Source: Mesodorylaimus sp. YZB2_4
Taxonomy: Eukaryota; Nematoda; Enoplea; Dorylaimida; Dorylaimidae
Reading direction: 5' to 3'
NCBI GenBank assembly: GCA_030248295.1
Contig: JASANH010000104.1
Span: 62,001 to 126,000 of the forward strand
Length of the DNA stretch: 64,000 bases
Shown: positions 34,391 to 47,990 of the stretch, piece by piece
Layout of the letters: each line of letters opens with the position of its first letter
Position numbering within the stretch: the first letter of the stretch is position 1
Made by a program: the position numbers and the translations under genes
Notes under the pieces: generated by a model
Databases searched by the model: none
The model's input: only the letters and a program-made list of their open reading frames with translations
What the model was told of the DNA's origin: nothing

Positions 34391-34829
34391 CCGACCGCTT
34401 GGTTAGTCGGAACCCGGCCTGGATGCTTTTCCTTCTTGCATATTGACGTCACGTTCAGCGAGTAGGCCCTGGTATCCTCTCGGCTCGTGTCCTCGTCCAA
34501 CCCGACGAATGACCACGATCACAGACGTCACGATCCATGCGGGCCCTTTTCCTCCTCTTCCTCACCGAGACAACAATGACCATACTCGGCAAACACCCTT
34601 ATGTGTTAGCTATGGCCGTCACGTGACCCAGCACCTAACATAAGCATCGTGAAACGGCTGCCTCACACCAAACACGTGATAGCGGTGATCGAGATATTTG
34701 CGATGGACCCCTTACGTAACCGCTTCAACAAGGCTTCCTTGCTCGTGACGTGCACTTCAAACACTGCGGCCTGCTGGACTGCACGGGTGCCACAGCGTGT
34801 GCACCACGCACTGCCAATTCCTTGTATCG

Positions 34830-34885
34830 CTGAAAACCATGGCTATACTTAAGGAGAATTCCTTAAGTATAGCCATGCTGAAAAC
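34830..34885. repeat. 40-bp palindromic insertion flanked by 8-bp direct repeats
   Basis: The inverted arms CATGGCTATACTTAAGGA (34838-34855) and their exact complement (34860-34877) are separated by the loop GAAT. The direct repeat CTGAAAAC sits immediately outside each arm, at 34830-34837 and 34878-34885. The layout is exactly that of a transposition insertion with an 8-bp target duplication, but with almost nothing between the ends. Confidence 0.85.
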
Positions 34886-35196
34886 GGTGTCATATTCAGG
34901 GACACAGGTACTATCTCCACGCTAACCACTGAGCACGCGTTTTCGGCCCCCATCTCATGTGTGTCTCATTTGCCCCTACTCTTGCGTTCCTCTAAGACTC
35001 CCAGACCCAACCCTTTTTGGATGTGAGTGTCCATATGGATCTATGGCCACTGCTTACGAGCGATACGTTGATCAATCATTCCTTTCCAGAGGGATGCCTT
35101 GAGAGCTGAGCGTCCGGTTCCCCGAACGATATAAGCCAACAGGATGGCCCACGGGTGACAGTGGAACCATAATTCATCAGAAATGACTGACTCATC

Positions 35197-35369
35197 GTTC
35201 ATGTTCGTGTTCATGTTTTACCACATCACCAAACGCTTATGCGCACTCGAGGGTGAAGGGACACATTTCACACGAAATGATTTACCGGCCCGCGAGTCGA
35301 ACACTCGCCCGTAACTGCGCACCTGGCGTGAGAGGCAGACGCCTAACCCACCAGGCCACGAGGCCGGTA
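35197..35369 (-). mobile_element. tRNA-derived SINE, near-complete copy
   Basis: Read on the minus strand it begins TACCGGCCTCGTGGCCTGGT, has the A-box segment, GTCTGCCTCTCACGCC, the B box GTGTTCGACTCGC and the closing GGGCCGGTAA. It then continues with the shared tail and an ACATGAAC microsatellite. It is nearly identical in layout to the copy at 51541-51720, so the family was active relatively recently. Confidence 0.88.
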
Positions 35370-37520
35370 GGTTATCGTGACAAGTGCCTGACAAGTGTCC
35401 ACCACAACTAGGCCTTATACCATCCGTCACACCACCCAGCGCACGACTCCACCTCGGTGCAGCAAGGTGCGCGAATACAGTCACCCGGTTCGACAGGGAC
35501 TGCTGCTCACCTCAGCTTATTGCCGTTTGTCACGATGCGAGAAAGACAGTCCTGCCATTGGTAAGGTAGGCGACGGCTGCCGTTGCAGATTTAAATAGCG
35601 ACCTGTAGAATACTTGCCTGCCCACGGTGATAGGGAGTCGACCAGGGTTTGAGTATGTGCAGATCTAACGATAGGACACGGGGCAAGCCGGAGACTGTTC
35701 ATGTCGAAGGCAGAACACTGAATGACGATCAGTCGTCACAGACACTACAATACACACCTCAGGATCAGTAGAAAAGAGGTTAGTATCTATGCAAATAGAG
35801 AACTGGTTTGGTTTATTGATATCACTGCAGACTGTTACACGGGGATTTGCCGTTTCATGGTCTGCCAGCCGCGGCATGGCTAATAACAGTGGGTCATGTC
35901 TGTTCAACAGTTATTCAGACGTTTATCGAAGTAAAACATGTCTTACGTTTGGACCGATCGAGTGATGACCCTAGGACAATATGCGTGCCTATTTGCGAAA
36001 CGCAGCTTCCCAGCCACCGGCTTTTCTACACCAATTCATATGCATCTGTCTGGGTCCGTATCATTGCAGGAAGTGACCAGTGAAGCTTTGACACAGGCTA
36101 AAGATTTCGAAGCCCGTCTGGGAATCGATCCTATGCGCAGAGACGGAGATGGGTGCACCATCTGTCGGGGTAATGTTTCAGGTATGGTCAATGTCAGAGG
36201 ACTCCGTTGGCTGCCTGGGTTTTTGACGTAGTGCAAAAGCTCTACAGTCCCCCCCCCCCCCCCAGGAGCCCAGACAGGCCAAAAGTATGTGAGGTCCTTG
36301 GTCTTCCTGCTGTACATTGCACATATAGGATGTACATGGATGGCTTCCGTAAACTGTAGGTGAATACAGTGCTCACGTACGGCAGGACATGTGTTCATCC
36401 AGATCGTCTCCTCGCAGCAGACCCACTTTTTGGCCAAGTGCCTCTTAGGATGGATTATTTTACCACGTGTCTTCTAGCTCAAGTGACAGCCTGTTCATTT
36501 GCAGATAATGTGGTCACCGATTTTGACCAACTTTGCCTGCTTGGGCTTGTCCCTGCATGTGCTCTCTTGTGTACCCGTACTTGTATAACCTCCATGTAGG
36601 ACCCCTCTTAAATCCTATGATTCACTCACGTCCCCAAGAAGTAGACGGACTGGCAAATACGTCGTAAGGTACAATTTGAGCGCTCATTTTTCGATTCGCT
36701 TCACAATTTTTCCCTTCCTCATCAGGTGCCATCACAGACATAAGTTTCTGCATGGGCCAACATACCAGCACGGTGGCCGAATAACAGGTACATACTGTGT
36801 GTACTCGTACTTTTGTACCGAGCATAAGTCAGATACAGCTGTGTCAGACGTGTTCCAAAGAGGTGCAGCGGTTCGGCATTCGTGCCTGTACTTGTCAGCT
36901 TGTGGCTGAACTCGTCCCGGGTTCAATCTGCGGTGACGGAGCTCGGTTAGCGAGCCATAAACCCTCGCAAACCTTGCACACCAGGCCGTGGGTGACTCAC
37001 CGTCGGGGTTCTTCGAGTGGGAGCCAAACAAGTGGACAGTCTCAGCTGTCGGACCACCTCCCATCGCCGCAGGACGCTGCTGCGTGTGCTGGTCCCCGCA
37101 CAGCCTTGCTAGGACGACTATAGGCAAAACGGGCTCCGGCAAAAAAATAACTTGCTGTTTCAATTCCACTGTTGCACCAGAGCTTTCCCATTGCGAGCCC
37201 TATTGCTCTCGCAAAGAAACAGCTGTCTCGCCAACATTTCTTCCAAGCAGTCCTAATATATTCAACGAAAGTACCACTTCACTGCCATTACATTTGGTAC
37301 CCGATATGTTTATGGGGTGAACACTAGTCACATCATGTCTGGACCGGCCAACAATCAAGCTCTACCGCAACCCTCGACATTCCTACCCACCCCGCGTGAT
37401 GTAAATATTCTTGTTAGCCGTGGTGATATTTCGTTTAGCCGCGTCCAATCCCAAGGCTGAAAATCCGCGGGAGAAACTATCTCTAGATGGATCTTTTGCC
37501 GATCATTATAAAGGATAGAA

Positions 37521-40500
37521 ATGAGGTATATTTGTGGATTTAGAATTCTATCACAGCAACCTTTTCGTCCATTCTTCATCCGTCATTTGAATTTCGCTTC
37601 TTCTCATTTATCCGCTGCAGGTGAGTGCGCGACGTTTTTATTATGTATAACCCAAAAAATGTGGTTATCCAAATCGATTTGAATGAAATTTGGTTTAGCA
37701 CCTTCGACTAGCAGCCACGGCCAATCAAATATCGACGGTGATGGTTTGCGTGCAGTGATCGGTTTGGAAGTGCACGCTCAGATAACTGCTAAATCCAAGT
37801 TGTTCAGTCGCGGGGCATCGAATTACTGGGCTTCCTCTAACACGACGGTGAATTTCTTCGATTGTGCTCTGCCCGGAACGTTGCCTGTAAGTAGTTAGAT
37901 ATGCTCTTTTGTGCTGTGGGGACTCGTGTTGGAAGACAACTTTTCGCTTAAAAAAAAATTTTTACTCTTCATCAAATGGAATATCTGACTCTGTAATCTA
38001 ATCTGGCCTTCAAGACCGGCGAACATGGAAGTCCGCAGTTCGCTCTGGTCTATGTCCTTGATGACCCTCGATCTCTGTATCACGATTCAATTAGTGTTCG
38101 TTCTAATTATCATCCGACCCTAATCCACAAGCTCCCGGCTCACCCAAAATACCCTAGTTGACTCGTGTTCTGTGCTTTATTCCAGATGCTCAATCGGCGA
38201 TGTGTCGAAGCTGGAATCATGACTGGTTTGGCCCTCAATTGTCGAATCAATCTGGTATCTATGTTTGATAGAAAACATTATTTCTATTCTGATTTGCCTG
38301 TAAGTTCCTTCTCTTCCGACAAGTTTCCCGTTCTCTCGTCGACTCGTCTTCAGTGCAAGATGCATGTCTGTTTCTAGGCTGGTTATCAAATCACGCAGCA
38401 ACGTCAACCGATCGCTGTGGATGGTTGGGTCGAGTACATTGTGTGCGACGAGGAGAAGACCATAGAACCGTACGTGAAAAGGACCAAGGTTATTCAAGTG
38501 CAGTTGGAACAGGACAGCGGAAAGAGCATACACGATGCGGTCAACAGGAGGTCGCTCGTCGATTTGAACAGAGCAGGTAAGGCTGGTTTGGACCGAGGCG
38601 AGCACCGCAACTACCTCGAGTTTTTTCAGGCATCGCTTTATTGGAAATCGTGTGCCATCACAACATCGAAAGCGAGTTGGAAGCTTCCTGTTTTGCCAAA
38701 GAATTGCACATGATCATGAGAAAAATCGGTGTTTGCGAAGGGAGGATGGAGAGTAAGCTCGTGCTTCGTGCTCCTGGCACTGGCGACAGCAGGAGAAGGA
38801 GGAGGACTGAACTGATATAATGTTGTTTCGGATTTCTTATTCCTTTCTCTTACCATAGGCTTAGGCTTTGTCTGTACTTTATCATTTTCAGAGACCAAAA
38901 GAACGGGTTTCTGTAGCAGAGAATCGATTCCCGGCTGAGCCGCTACACAGTGCTTTGTAATGCCGTGCCAGGGAGTTCAGATTCTCCCGCTGTCGTTAGT
39001 GTCGCTTTTTAAAATTACCATCATTGTTTTATTTTGTCCAGCCAAATTGTGCTTTTAGCTTAGCATTCTTACTCCCTACGCCCTACTGTAATATGATAGG
39101 GTAAGGAAAACGGACTAAGTATCTTTAAAAGGTTCCTTTTTTCATATTTTTACCAACATCTAGAAATGGAATTGGCAAAAAAGTCGAGTACAAGCTATGT
39201 CCCTTTCGATATGCGAACCAGACATTTCTGGGCCTGGAACGAAATAAACAAACTTGAATTTAAATTTCAATTATTGTTCTAGGAGGTCAATTCCGCGTGG
39301 ATGCAAACATATCGGTGCATCGGCCGGATGAACCACTTGGTCCTCGTACGGAAGTAAAGAACTTAAATAGTTTCCGTTTCATTCGCCGTGCCTTGAGTAA
39401 GTTACCAAGTAAAGACTCTTGAATTTTTGGTGTAGTGCGCGTGGAAGGTAGGCGACCTGCCCGCCAAGCCCTTATCGGGCAGGACCTCCTCCCCCAAAGT
39501 GTGCATAGGGGTTTACATTCACTGCTTTTGTATTAGGCTACGAAATCGCTCGCCAAATCGATCTGCGCAAATCTGGCAAACAAGTAGTCAACGAAACATT
39601 GACCTTCGACTACCGGACTGGGTAAATGTTACTGTTGCTCCTCTCCGGAGCCGTGCAATAAGAAATAGATCACTGGCTCGCACTTCTTTCGGCCACCTAG
39701 CGGGGACACTGAAGGATGGTGGACAGAGAATGGGCTTGTGTGATTGAATGAATTATATTGAAAGACTACGAACAAAAAAGAGCTGTGGATAGCAAAACAT
39801 TGCATATATTTTATAGTTTTATGAGGTATTATCTTGTTCGTTATCAATTCCGCCATCCGATCACCTGGGTCTCTTTATCGTCCACCATCAATCGGTGTCC
39901 CCAGCGCCAGTAATTTATTACATACACTTTAGTGTAGCCGTGCCCTCAACTACTGTAGTGTATTAATTCTTGCTTCAGCAAAACCAGTCCTATGCGGGAC
40001 AAGGAGGAACGACAAGACTATCGATATATGCCTGAACCGAATCTGCCGCCACTCGTGCTACGCGATAGTTCATTGAGCGAGCAAGATTCGAGCAAGCCTG
40101 AGGGGGCTATCGATGTTGACGAAATCAGGAGACGGCTTCCCTTGCTGCCTGCTGCCGTCCGAGCTTCTTGGATGCAGAAGCACGGCCTTTCGTTGGCTGA
40201 TTGCGCATCGATTAATGTAAGGGGCTGTGTTCACTTTCACGCTCGTGCAAGCGAATCGTGGTTTCCGTTTTAGAACAATGATAAGCTGGCAAGTGCTTTT
40301 GATCGAATGCTGTCCGAGAACTCGCTGACTCCGTCGAGGACGTTGAGGGCGTTGGTGCTTTACACTGTGGCGCTGGCCGATTCCAAAGTTCCATGGGAGA
40401 ATAGGTACAGTATGTTCTAGGTGTGTCTTACAAGCGACAACAACTGTTTATTTTAGCCCAGTCGAATGGTTCAAGTTGGTTGAGATTGTCAAGCTGCTGA

Positions 40501-41975
40501 TTGAAGACAGGATAAGCGAGAACGTATTTCTACAGGTATATACTGTAAATGTGGTGGTCGGGAAATGTAGGGTCATTCTCTCTATGAAGTGGCCAGCTAC
40601 AGGCGCGTGCAACCATGCCTGCCAGGCGTAGGAGGGAGTGCGGCCGAAGTCGGCGGGGCAAAAATTTCGACTGGAGCAGGCAAGTCTTGCGAGTATGCCC
40701 ACGGCTGAAACATCAATCCGAGAGGTTGACATTTCCTAGCCAGCCAGGGGAAAGTATCCATTACTCTCTCTGACGTGCCACTCCCCGCTAATAGAGGGTT
40801 GCACGCGGTAGACGCGACGGCGTGGCTGGGCTCGCATGTGAGAAGTAGCATTCGTTCGGGATCCCGATCCCCGTCAAGATTGGCCCTCCCGAACCCGTCC
40901 CCCATGCCGAGAAAAAGTGGTCGGGATTCGGGAGAATGTTGTGGAGATAAAATGCTTCTATTGCAACAGGGAACGGGACTGGTGTATGGGGGAGAATGTA
41001 ATGATCGAATAAAACTACTCCCAGAAAATGCTGAGGTCCTGCTTTTTTTAAAAATACAATCTGCGCGCAGCTCGATATGGTATGAGCCAGCATTTTCCAT
41101 TGGCTGTTCAGTCACGATGGTGGGCCATCATCAGCTGCTGCGTAAACTGACAACATTCTGATCGGCACTGACTCACATGGTCATGGCGATTAGGATGTTT
41201 CAGAAGGGGAAATATTGGTGCTGTGGCGGGTGATTGAATCGATAGAGAGAAAGGAAGAGAGGGATTTGCTTGCCAATTTGTAACGGATTCTCCACTGTTT
41301 TTGCTTGCCTGATTTCAAATTCAATGATAAATGCTGCACTAAAAATTATCAAAGGAAAGGGAATCTTTGGCTGTCTTATTTGCCGGCTACTTGGGGTACG
41401 TCGCAGGAATTGCTATGAAAAACGTTACGTATCTTAAAATCCCGATCCCGAAAAAAGTGGTCCCGAACGAACGCTAGTTAGAAGACAGTTTTGACCAAAA
41501 CTGAATTTCAGGTGCTCGAAATCATGTTCAAGGACGTAAAGAAGTCGCCGACAGAGGTAATGTTTGCAGAGAGTCTATCTAGTCTTGGGTGGGGATGGCC
41601 AGCGGCCTTTGATGGAGAAGCTTCCGACTGCCTTGGCCCTTCATTTATTTTCGCACAGGCGGGAATTGTATGGGTGCTCACTCGTTTCAGATTGTACGAG
41701 ATCGAAACTTGTTCGCTCTCGAGGACGTGGCTGAGGTGGAGCGAATGTGCGATGCTGTCATTGAGCATTCACCAAAAGACGTAAGACTGCCTAGTAGCTA
41801 ATTTTAGCGAGGATGATAGCTGCATATTGTTGTATAGGTTCGCAAATTCAAAAGCGGCGATGAAGTGCAGCCAATGAAGAAGTTTATTCGTGCTGCCGGA
41901 AGTCGACTGCAGTGGCGATACCCAGAGTGGAAATTAGAAAAGATCTTTCGTGATAAACTGACCAAATTGAGTTAG
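37521..41975 (+). CDS. GATB: Mitochondrial glutamyl-tRNA(Gln) amidotransferase subunit B
   Basis: Thirteen exons in phase, giving 547 residues: 37521-37620, 37699-37886, 38186-38299, 38378-38576, 38630-38752, 39283-39396, 39537-39621, 39979-40216, 40274-40404, 40457-40535, 41512-41556, 41691-41780 and 41838-41975. Exon 1 encodes [20 protein letters not shown], arginine-rich and free of acidic residues, a good mitochondrial presequence. The GatB core follows: [68 protein letters not shown] and [11 protein letters not shown]. The C-terminal YqeY-like helical domain ([19 protein letters not shown]) binds tRNA. With GatA and GatC the enzyme amidates Glu-tRNA(Gln) in mitochondria. Intron 10 is 976 bases and contains a likely inverted-repeat element. 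Confidence 0.96.
40851..41471. mobile_element. Candidate inverted-repeat element in GATB intron 10
   Basis: The 11-base ends TTCGTTCGGGA and TCCCGAACGAA are exact inverted repeats 621 bases apart. Next to each are ATCCCGATCC-like blocks and AAAAAGTGGTC motifs. No coding frame. The short repeat and lack of a target duplication leave room for chance, but the unusual intron length supports an insertion. Confidence 0.5.
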
Positions 41976-42076
41976 TTGTACACACGCGACGTCTTTTACA
42001 GTTAAGATGATTGAAATTTTTTAGTTTTTGAGTACTTTTTGATTTTAGTCAACAAACAGCTCGGTCAGCAGGTATA

Positions 42077-42386
42077 CAGGGTTTCCACGAACCCTGAATG
42101 CCCTGAAAAACCTGAAGAACCCTGATTATCAGTCCTCACCCACCCTGAAAACCCTGAAAAAACCCTGAAATTCTGGATTCTCTGCCCAAAAAACCAAGAA
42201 AACCTTAATTTGCGCGCGCTATCGCGACCAGCGTCGTTATTTCAGTCCGAATTGAACTTAGAAGGTAGAGTCGAACGTCGTCCGCGTCAAATATTTATCA
42301 TCGTTACCAAAATTTTTGAATTTTCGGCTTATTAGAAACCTCAAAATACCCTTATTTTCAATTTTTCAAAGTCCGTGGCAACCCTG
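42077..42386 (+). mobile_element. Short inverted-repeat element, CAGGGTT family, copy 2
   Basis: The ends CAGGGTTTCCACGAACCCTG and AAGTCCGTGGCAACCCTG form an imperfect inverted repeat around 310 bases. The left half has repeated CCCTGAAAACC units. The whole element is the reverse complement of the RACGAP1 intron copy at 25353-25631, with clear but diverged similarity. It lies between GATB and UBE2L3. The flanks GGTATA and GGTGTA could be a decayed duplication. Confidence 0.78.
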
Positions 42387-42672
42387 GGTGTAAGAGACAA
42401 GTTTTGTGTTCGGCGCCTTTTCTTGCGTACCTGAGCATCAATTTCGGCGCGAAATGGATTTTCAGGGCAATGTGCGCGAAAAATTGTAAAGTGTAGACGT
42501 GTTGAATGCTCATCTACGTGCAGAAGGTATCTACCGTATGTCGTTGCTGCAACGTTGCCTAGGCGGCCGGGTTAGGTGGCAGAACCTCGCTTTTTGCTGT
42601 GAAAGATATCTACAAGTGTGTGATACGTGCCGGTTAAAAAAAGAAACGGGGACTGTAGATTTGGACCTACGA

Positions 42673-43646
42673 ATGGCTGCTAGTAGAAGACTAATGAAGG
42701 CGAGTGATGTGGAAAATAGCGCTGTCAGCTTTAGGATACGTTGCTGTTTGCACTGCCATAGTGATCGATCAGCCGATCAAGCGGACAAACGATTTCGCTG
42801 GAATATATATATATATTTTAGGAGCTTTCGGATATTCAAAAAGCGAACATGCGGTCGTTCCGTGATATTGTTGTGGACGAACGAAACACGTTGCAGTGGC
42901 AAGGATTGCTCGTCCCGGTAAGTATTTTACTGTAGTTTTGTCTAAAATCTTCAGGCTTGTCGATTTTTGAGTTCCTTTGAAGGGAAACAGTATGTACCTA
43001 CTCATTGCAGCCGAATTTCGCATTGCTACTGTAATTCTAGGAGAAAGAGCCTTACAATAAAGGTGCTTTCAAGATTCAGATTGATTTTCCCCCCGAGTAC
43101 CCTTTCAAGCCGCCGAAAGTGACGTTTTTGACGAAGATCTATCACCCGAACATCGACGAAAAAGGCCAAGTTTGTTTACCCATTATTGCTCCAGAAAATT
43201 GGAAACCAGCGACCAAAACTGATCAAGGTACGTACGAAACTATGTATGCCCTGGTCCTTGTGGAAGTACGCCTTGACGATACCAAAGTATCTCACTATCA
43301 GCCCAGCTAAAAGATACCTAGGTGCATTTACAAAACATTTCTGGCTTTGGCACAGCGCATATGTTAGCTGAATTGAAAACGACTGTGAGCTGTTTTTTGG
43401 AGGTTTTTGCGGTTTATTCGAGATTCAATTCGGTTTATATGATCCTTCAATAGTGACTAAAGTCGCCTCTCAAACCGTTTTGGCTGTTTTTCAGTAATCG
43501 AATCACTAGTGGCGCTGATCCACGATCCCGAACCTGAACATCCATTACGTGCGGATTTGGCGGAAGAATACGCCAAGGACCGAAAGAAATTTATCAAGAA
43601 CGCCGAAGACTTTACAAAAAAATTCGGCGAGAAACGTCCAGATTAG
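42673..43646 (+). CDS. UBE2L3: Ubiquitin-conjugating enzyme E2 L3
   Basis: Four exons in phase: 42673-42699, 42822-42917, 43041-43227 and 43495-43646, giving 153 residues against 154 in vertebrates. It starts MAASRRLMK, identical to the vertebrate start, and the first intron falls right after that lysine. The intron starts with GC (AAG|GCGAGT) and ends TTTTAG. The UBC fold is intact: [11 protein letters not shown], the HPN motif in [10 protein letters not shown], the catalytic cysteine in [12 protein letters not shown], and the C-terminal [19 protein letters not shown]. The L3 subfamily hands ubiquitin mainly to HECT and RBR ligases such as parkin and HOIP, because it only attacks cysteine. 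Very high conservation suggests a core role. Confidence 0.97.
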
Positions 43647-43906
43647 TAATTAGTTACTGAATGTAGGTTTTAATGGTCAATAACGATTTGTGATTTCGGC
43701 TCGACTATGGGTTTGTACACATTGTTTTGCATTGAAGCTAATTTTTCGACCAGTGTTCATCCGTTCAGGTTTTAGTTTTAATTATAAATATGCTTTTCCC
43801 ACTTGCCCTTCTTTGGGGCAAGTTATGCAGAGATGGCAGTGCTATGTAGAGACAATATGGCTGATCTGGAAAAGTAAAGTTTGTCCATAAACTTGGTTAT
43901 GCTTGA

Positions 43907-44968
<1,062 letters not shown>

Positions 44969-45491
44969 TTCCGTAAAAACTGTGATCGATGATGAAGTCA
45001 ATGATCTGCCTTGCACGTATAGCGTTTGCAGTATTGCTGGCACTAAGACATGTGTGACGTGATTAGAGACAGATGAGCGTTGCTAGTTGTTTGATGGGCA
45101 CGAAAGAAAGACTCTGTAGGTGGGTTTCGAAGCCCTATGGCAACAGATCCGGCTGGCTGGTGACGTGGTTTCGATGTGACTCGTGTTTACGGGCCACAAT
45201 CGGCCTCTAGTTTGGGAATTAGGATATGGGTGCCTCGAGCCATTACGCGGACCGCCTACTAATCGTGTATGGGTGCCTGTTTTTCGTTGTGTAATCCGTT
45301 TATAGTCTTGGCGGGCTTCATTATGGCCATTCACGTAATGACGACAATATCGTCATGGCAACTGGTGGTCCCCGCTGACTACAATCACTGCTCTCCGTTG
45401 CTCCCAGCATAAGAGCAGTCTGTTCTCGCGAGACAGTAAGCTCGGACTGTAGGCGCCAGTTGGTTCGCGATTCGACGCTTGATTAAAAGAA
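44969..45491. other. Spacer between GFUS and the pseudophosphatase gene
   Basis: It holds the GFUS 3' end and the unresolved 5' part of the pseudophosphatase gene. No repeat was recognised. Confidence 0.4.
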
Positions 45492-47990
45492 TTGGACGAG
45501 CGGTGGTTCGATAAGCCGACCGCACCTCTTCCACGACCCGTGTCATTTTATGCCGCCAGCTCTGCATTAGCTACGAAACGGAAATTGATCGCCGACATTC
45601 GTTGCGCCCTGCGAGAGCTTGCCCCGCCAGAGAACGCGTGTAGGAAAAAGCACCTGTACGAGCTTGCTTCTATGGCCTCTTCGACGAACAGACTCGTCTC
45701 GACCTTGGCGCCCGACTCGAAGAGGCCACTCATTCCTAGCGGCACCTCGTCGACCAGTTTGTCACTCAGAGCTACAGCAAGACCACTGCAACGATCCTCG
45801 CCCGAACTGCCGTCGAACAGTGCGGCCCCCGACTCGGACGACATGCGAGCGGCCAACGACGAGTGCAAGGTGCCCTTCAGCAGGTCCTTCACCGGAAGGA
45901 CACCCAGTGGCTACTCGAGGACGAGCTCGGTGTCCACTGTAGATTCCAAGTAAGCCTCATCGACCGGTCTGACTGCCAGAGCGGCTACCTGTATGTACCG
46001 ACCGACCGACCGACCCGACCCTAAGCCTGACCTTAATCTGATGCAGAGTCTGATCTGGTAGAGCGTTCTAAACACGGGCCGTTCTTTTTTGGCACCTTCT
46101 TGCCAGTAGTTGTTATGATCCGCGATTTTTATCAGTATTCCGTGTCCACATGGAGGCAGGTGATGTTTGCGCCGAAGCCCCATGACCGGGTTCACCTGTC
46201 ACGAGATTTCTGTCTTCCGTTTAGACAACTGCAGCAATTACTGCGACACTGGAAAACAAACACCATTATTTTTCCTGATGTTGTAGCCATCGCCCTCAGC
46301 CTTACCCAAAGACCTCTGTACACCATGAGTGCTGTCGGAGGTGATCAGGGTCTGTATTATCATTGCCGATCACGCCTATCTTTGCTTGACACTCGTAACT
46401 TCATTTTCAAGCATCCCTTTTTTCTCTGCAATTTCGGCTGCCTTTGTTACTCGTTCAAGTGACAAAAGCAATTAAGTCAGCGATTCCTTGCACGTCTGTG
46501 CCGGCTTGCTCGCCAAATTACAGTAACTAAGTAGCGTAGGCACCAATAATTAGCCGGCGGCGACGAGAGCCGCTTGCATGCGAAACACCTGTGTCTCAAT
46601 CATAAGACACGCTTCTAGTGTGCAATAATGGCTATTCTATGGCCATGTTGACAAGTGGGCACAGGAGGTGGAAATGGATAGTGAAAATGGTTGACTGGGC
46701 CTCGCTCGTGACCTATCACGAGCATGGGTGATAGGGGAGTCAGAAATAGAAAAGCCCATCGATTGCAAGAATTCATACTGTATTCATGCTTCCGAAAATT
46801 ATCTGACCTTAGCTGATGCGCCCTTTACTGTTCCTGGGCGAGGAAGATCTTGATACATAGCCCTTGATAGTGCATAAATCACCGAGGCATTGTCTTTTAT
46901 TCTGACCTTTGTCACTGATGCTATTCTTGGTTCTCCTAGCATCAGCCGATCTATGAGCACCAACCGCCGGACTTTCCTTTTCAGGAACATCCAATTTTAC
47001 CTTCGGCGGCAAAGCAGTCGGTCCTCGCTGCATTCGTCGGCCAGCGCTGGCTTAATCGTCAGCGATAACGTCAGTTCGGCTTCGTCCTCTCAATCGCGTC
47101 CAGTTTCAGCCGACGCCAACAACAGCACTGCGACCACACCCGTGGCCCAATCTGCAGCGACTGTCACCACCTCGCAGCCCCCCAGCTCGGTGAACACTCG
47201 TTTCGTTTTGGCCAATCCGTCACCGCTGCCTCGCGTACTCCCACCCTCTCTGATGGCCCCTATCACTCGCAGTACCAGCATTCCCTCGCTGGCCGCCCGT
47301 CGTCGGACAAGTTACTTGGACAAGCTAGTCTGTCGCGTGTGCGACTACCTGTACATGGGCGACATCGAGGCCGCCTACAACGCCAACCTGTTGTGTCGAT
47401 TGAACATCGAGTACGTCATCGATATCAGCAACGTAGAGCCGTTGAAAGTGCCCCGCAGCAAGCGCAGCGACTGTCCGTGCCTGTGCCCGTTGACCACGGC
47501 GCACTCCAGGGTCCGTATGACCATTATGATCGAGGAGAACAGTTCCATCGATCTGCTACCCTACTTTGATGACGTCAATCGATTCATCGACTCCGCTCGC
47601 AGTTGCAATAAGTCAGTCCTTGTGCACAGTTACAATGGAAGGAACCGGTGCGCCGCCCTGGTCGTCCAGTACTTGATGAAGACGCGCAAACTGAACCTGG
47701 AAAGAGCAATCAGCTTTCTCACCAGCATGCGCTCAGACGTTGAAGTCGGCGAAAATTTTATGAAATGTTTGCGGAAGTATGAATCTATGTTACAGCAGCA
47801 GCGGAGTGGTCTGGGTGCCCGAGAGGGCAACAGCCAAGAAAATCCTCTGTCGTCCGATCCGTCCAAGATCAGACACGGCAATGATAATGCTGGTGGCGTC
47901 GGCGGTGGAGGGGAGGATACGCGCCCATTCATTGGCCACTATAGGTTCAGCAATGGCACGCCGATCACGAAGAGGTCTGCTTGGGTGTGA
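45492..47990 (+). CDS. Dual-specificity-type pseudophosphatase (active-site Cys replaced by Ser)
   Basis: Two exons are clear: up to 45949 (VDSTVDSK-type end, donor AA|GTAAGC) and 46985-47990 (acceptor TTTTCAG), in phase. The left limit 45492 is only where the frame is open and codes TTG. The true start is upstream or at the ATG at 45673. The first 290 residues are Ser/Thr/Pro-rich and probably disordered. The DSP domain follows, from YLDKLVCRVCDYLYMGD through YVIDISNVEPLKV to the signature loop HSYNGRNRCAALVV. Catalytic phosphatases have HCxxGxxR. Here the cysteine is serine, while the arginine is kept. The fold therefore likely binds phospho-ligands without hydrolysis, as STYX does. The C terminus is Gly-rich. 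The nearest family is DSP/STYX-like. I cannot name an orthologue. Confidence 0.82.

Larger units (their letters stand above)
34391..37520. other. 3.1-kb intergenic region with SINE and palindromic insertion
   Basis: Between the secreted protein gene and GATB. It holds a small palindromic insertion at 34830-34885, a SINE at 35197-35369 and a C homopolymer near 36250. Reading frames here are short and have no recognisable product. The GATB promoter should lie at the right end. Confidence 0.5.

Noticed and set aside
36732..37320. Overlapping frames of 100-145 codons on both strands
   Set aside because: No family resemblance, no splice structure and odd composition. They are probably chance frames in GC-balanced spacer DNA.
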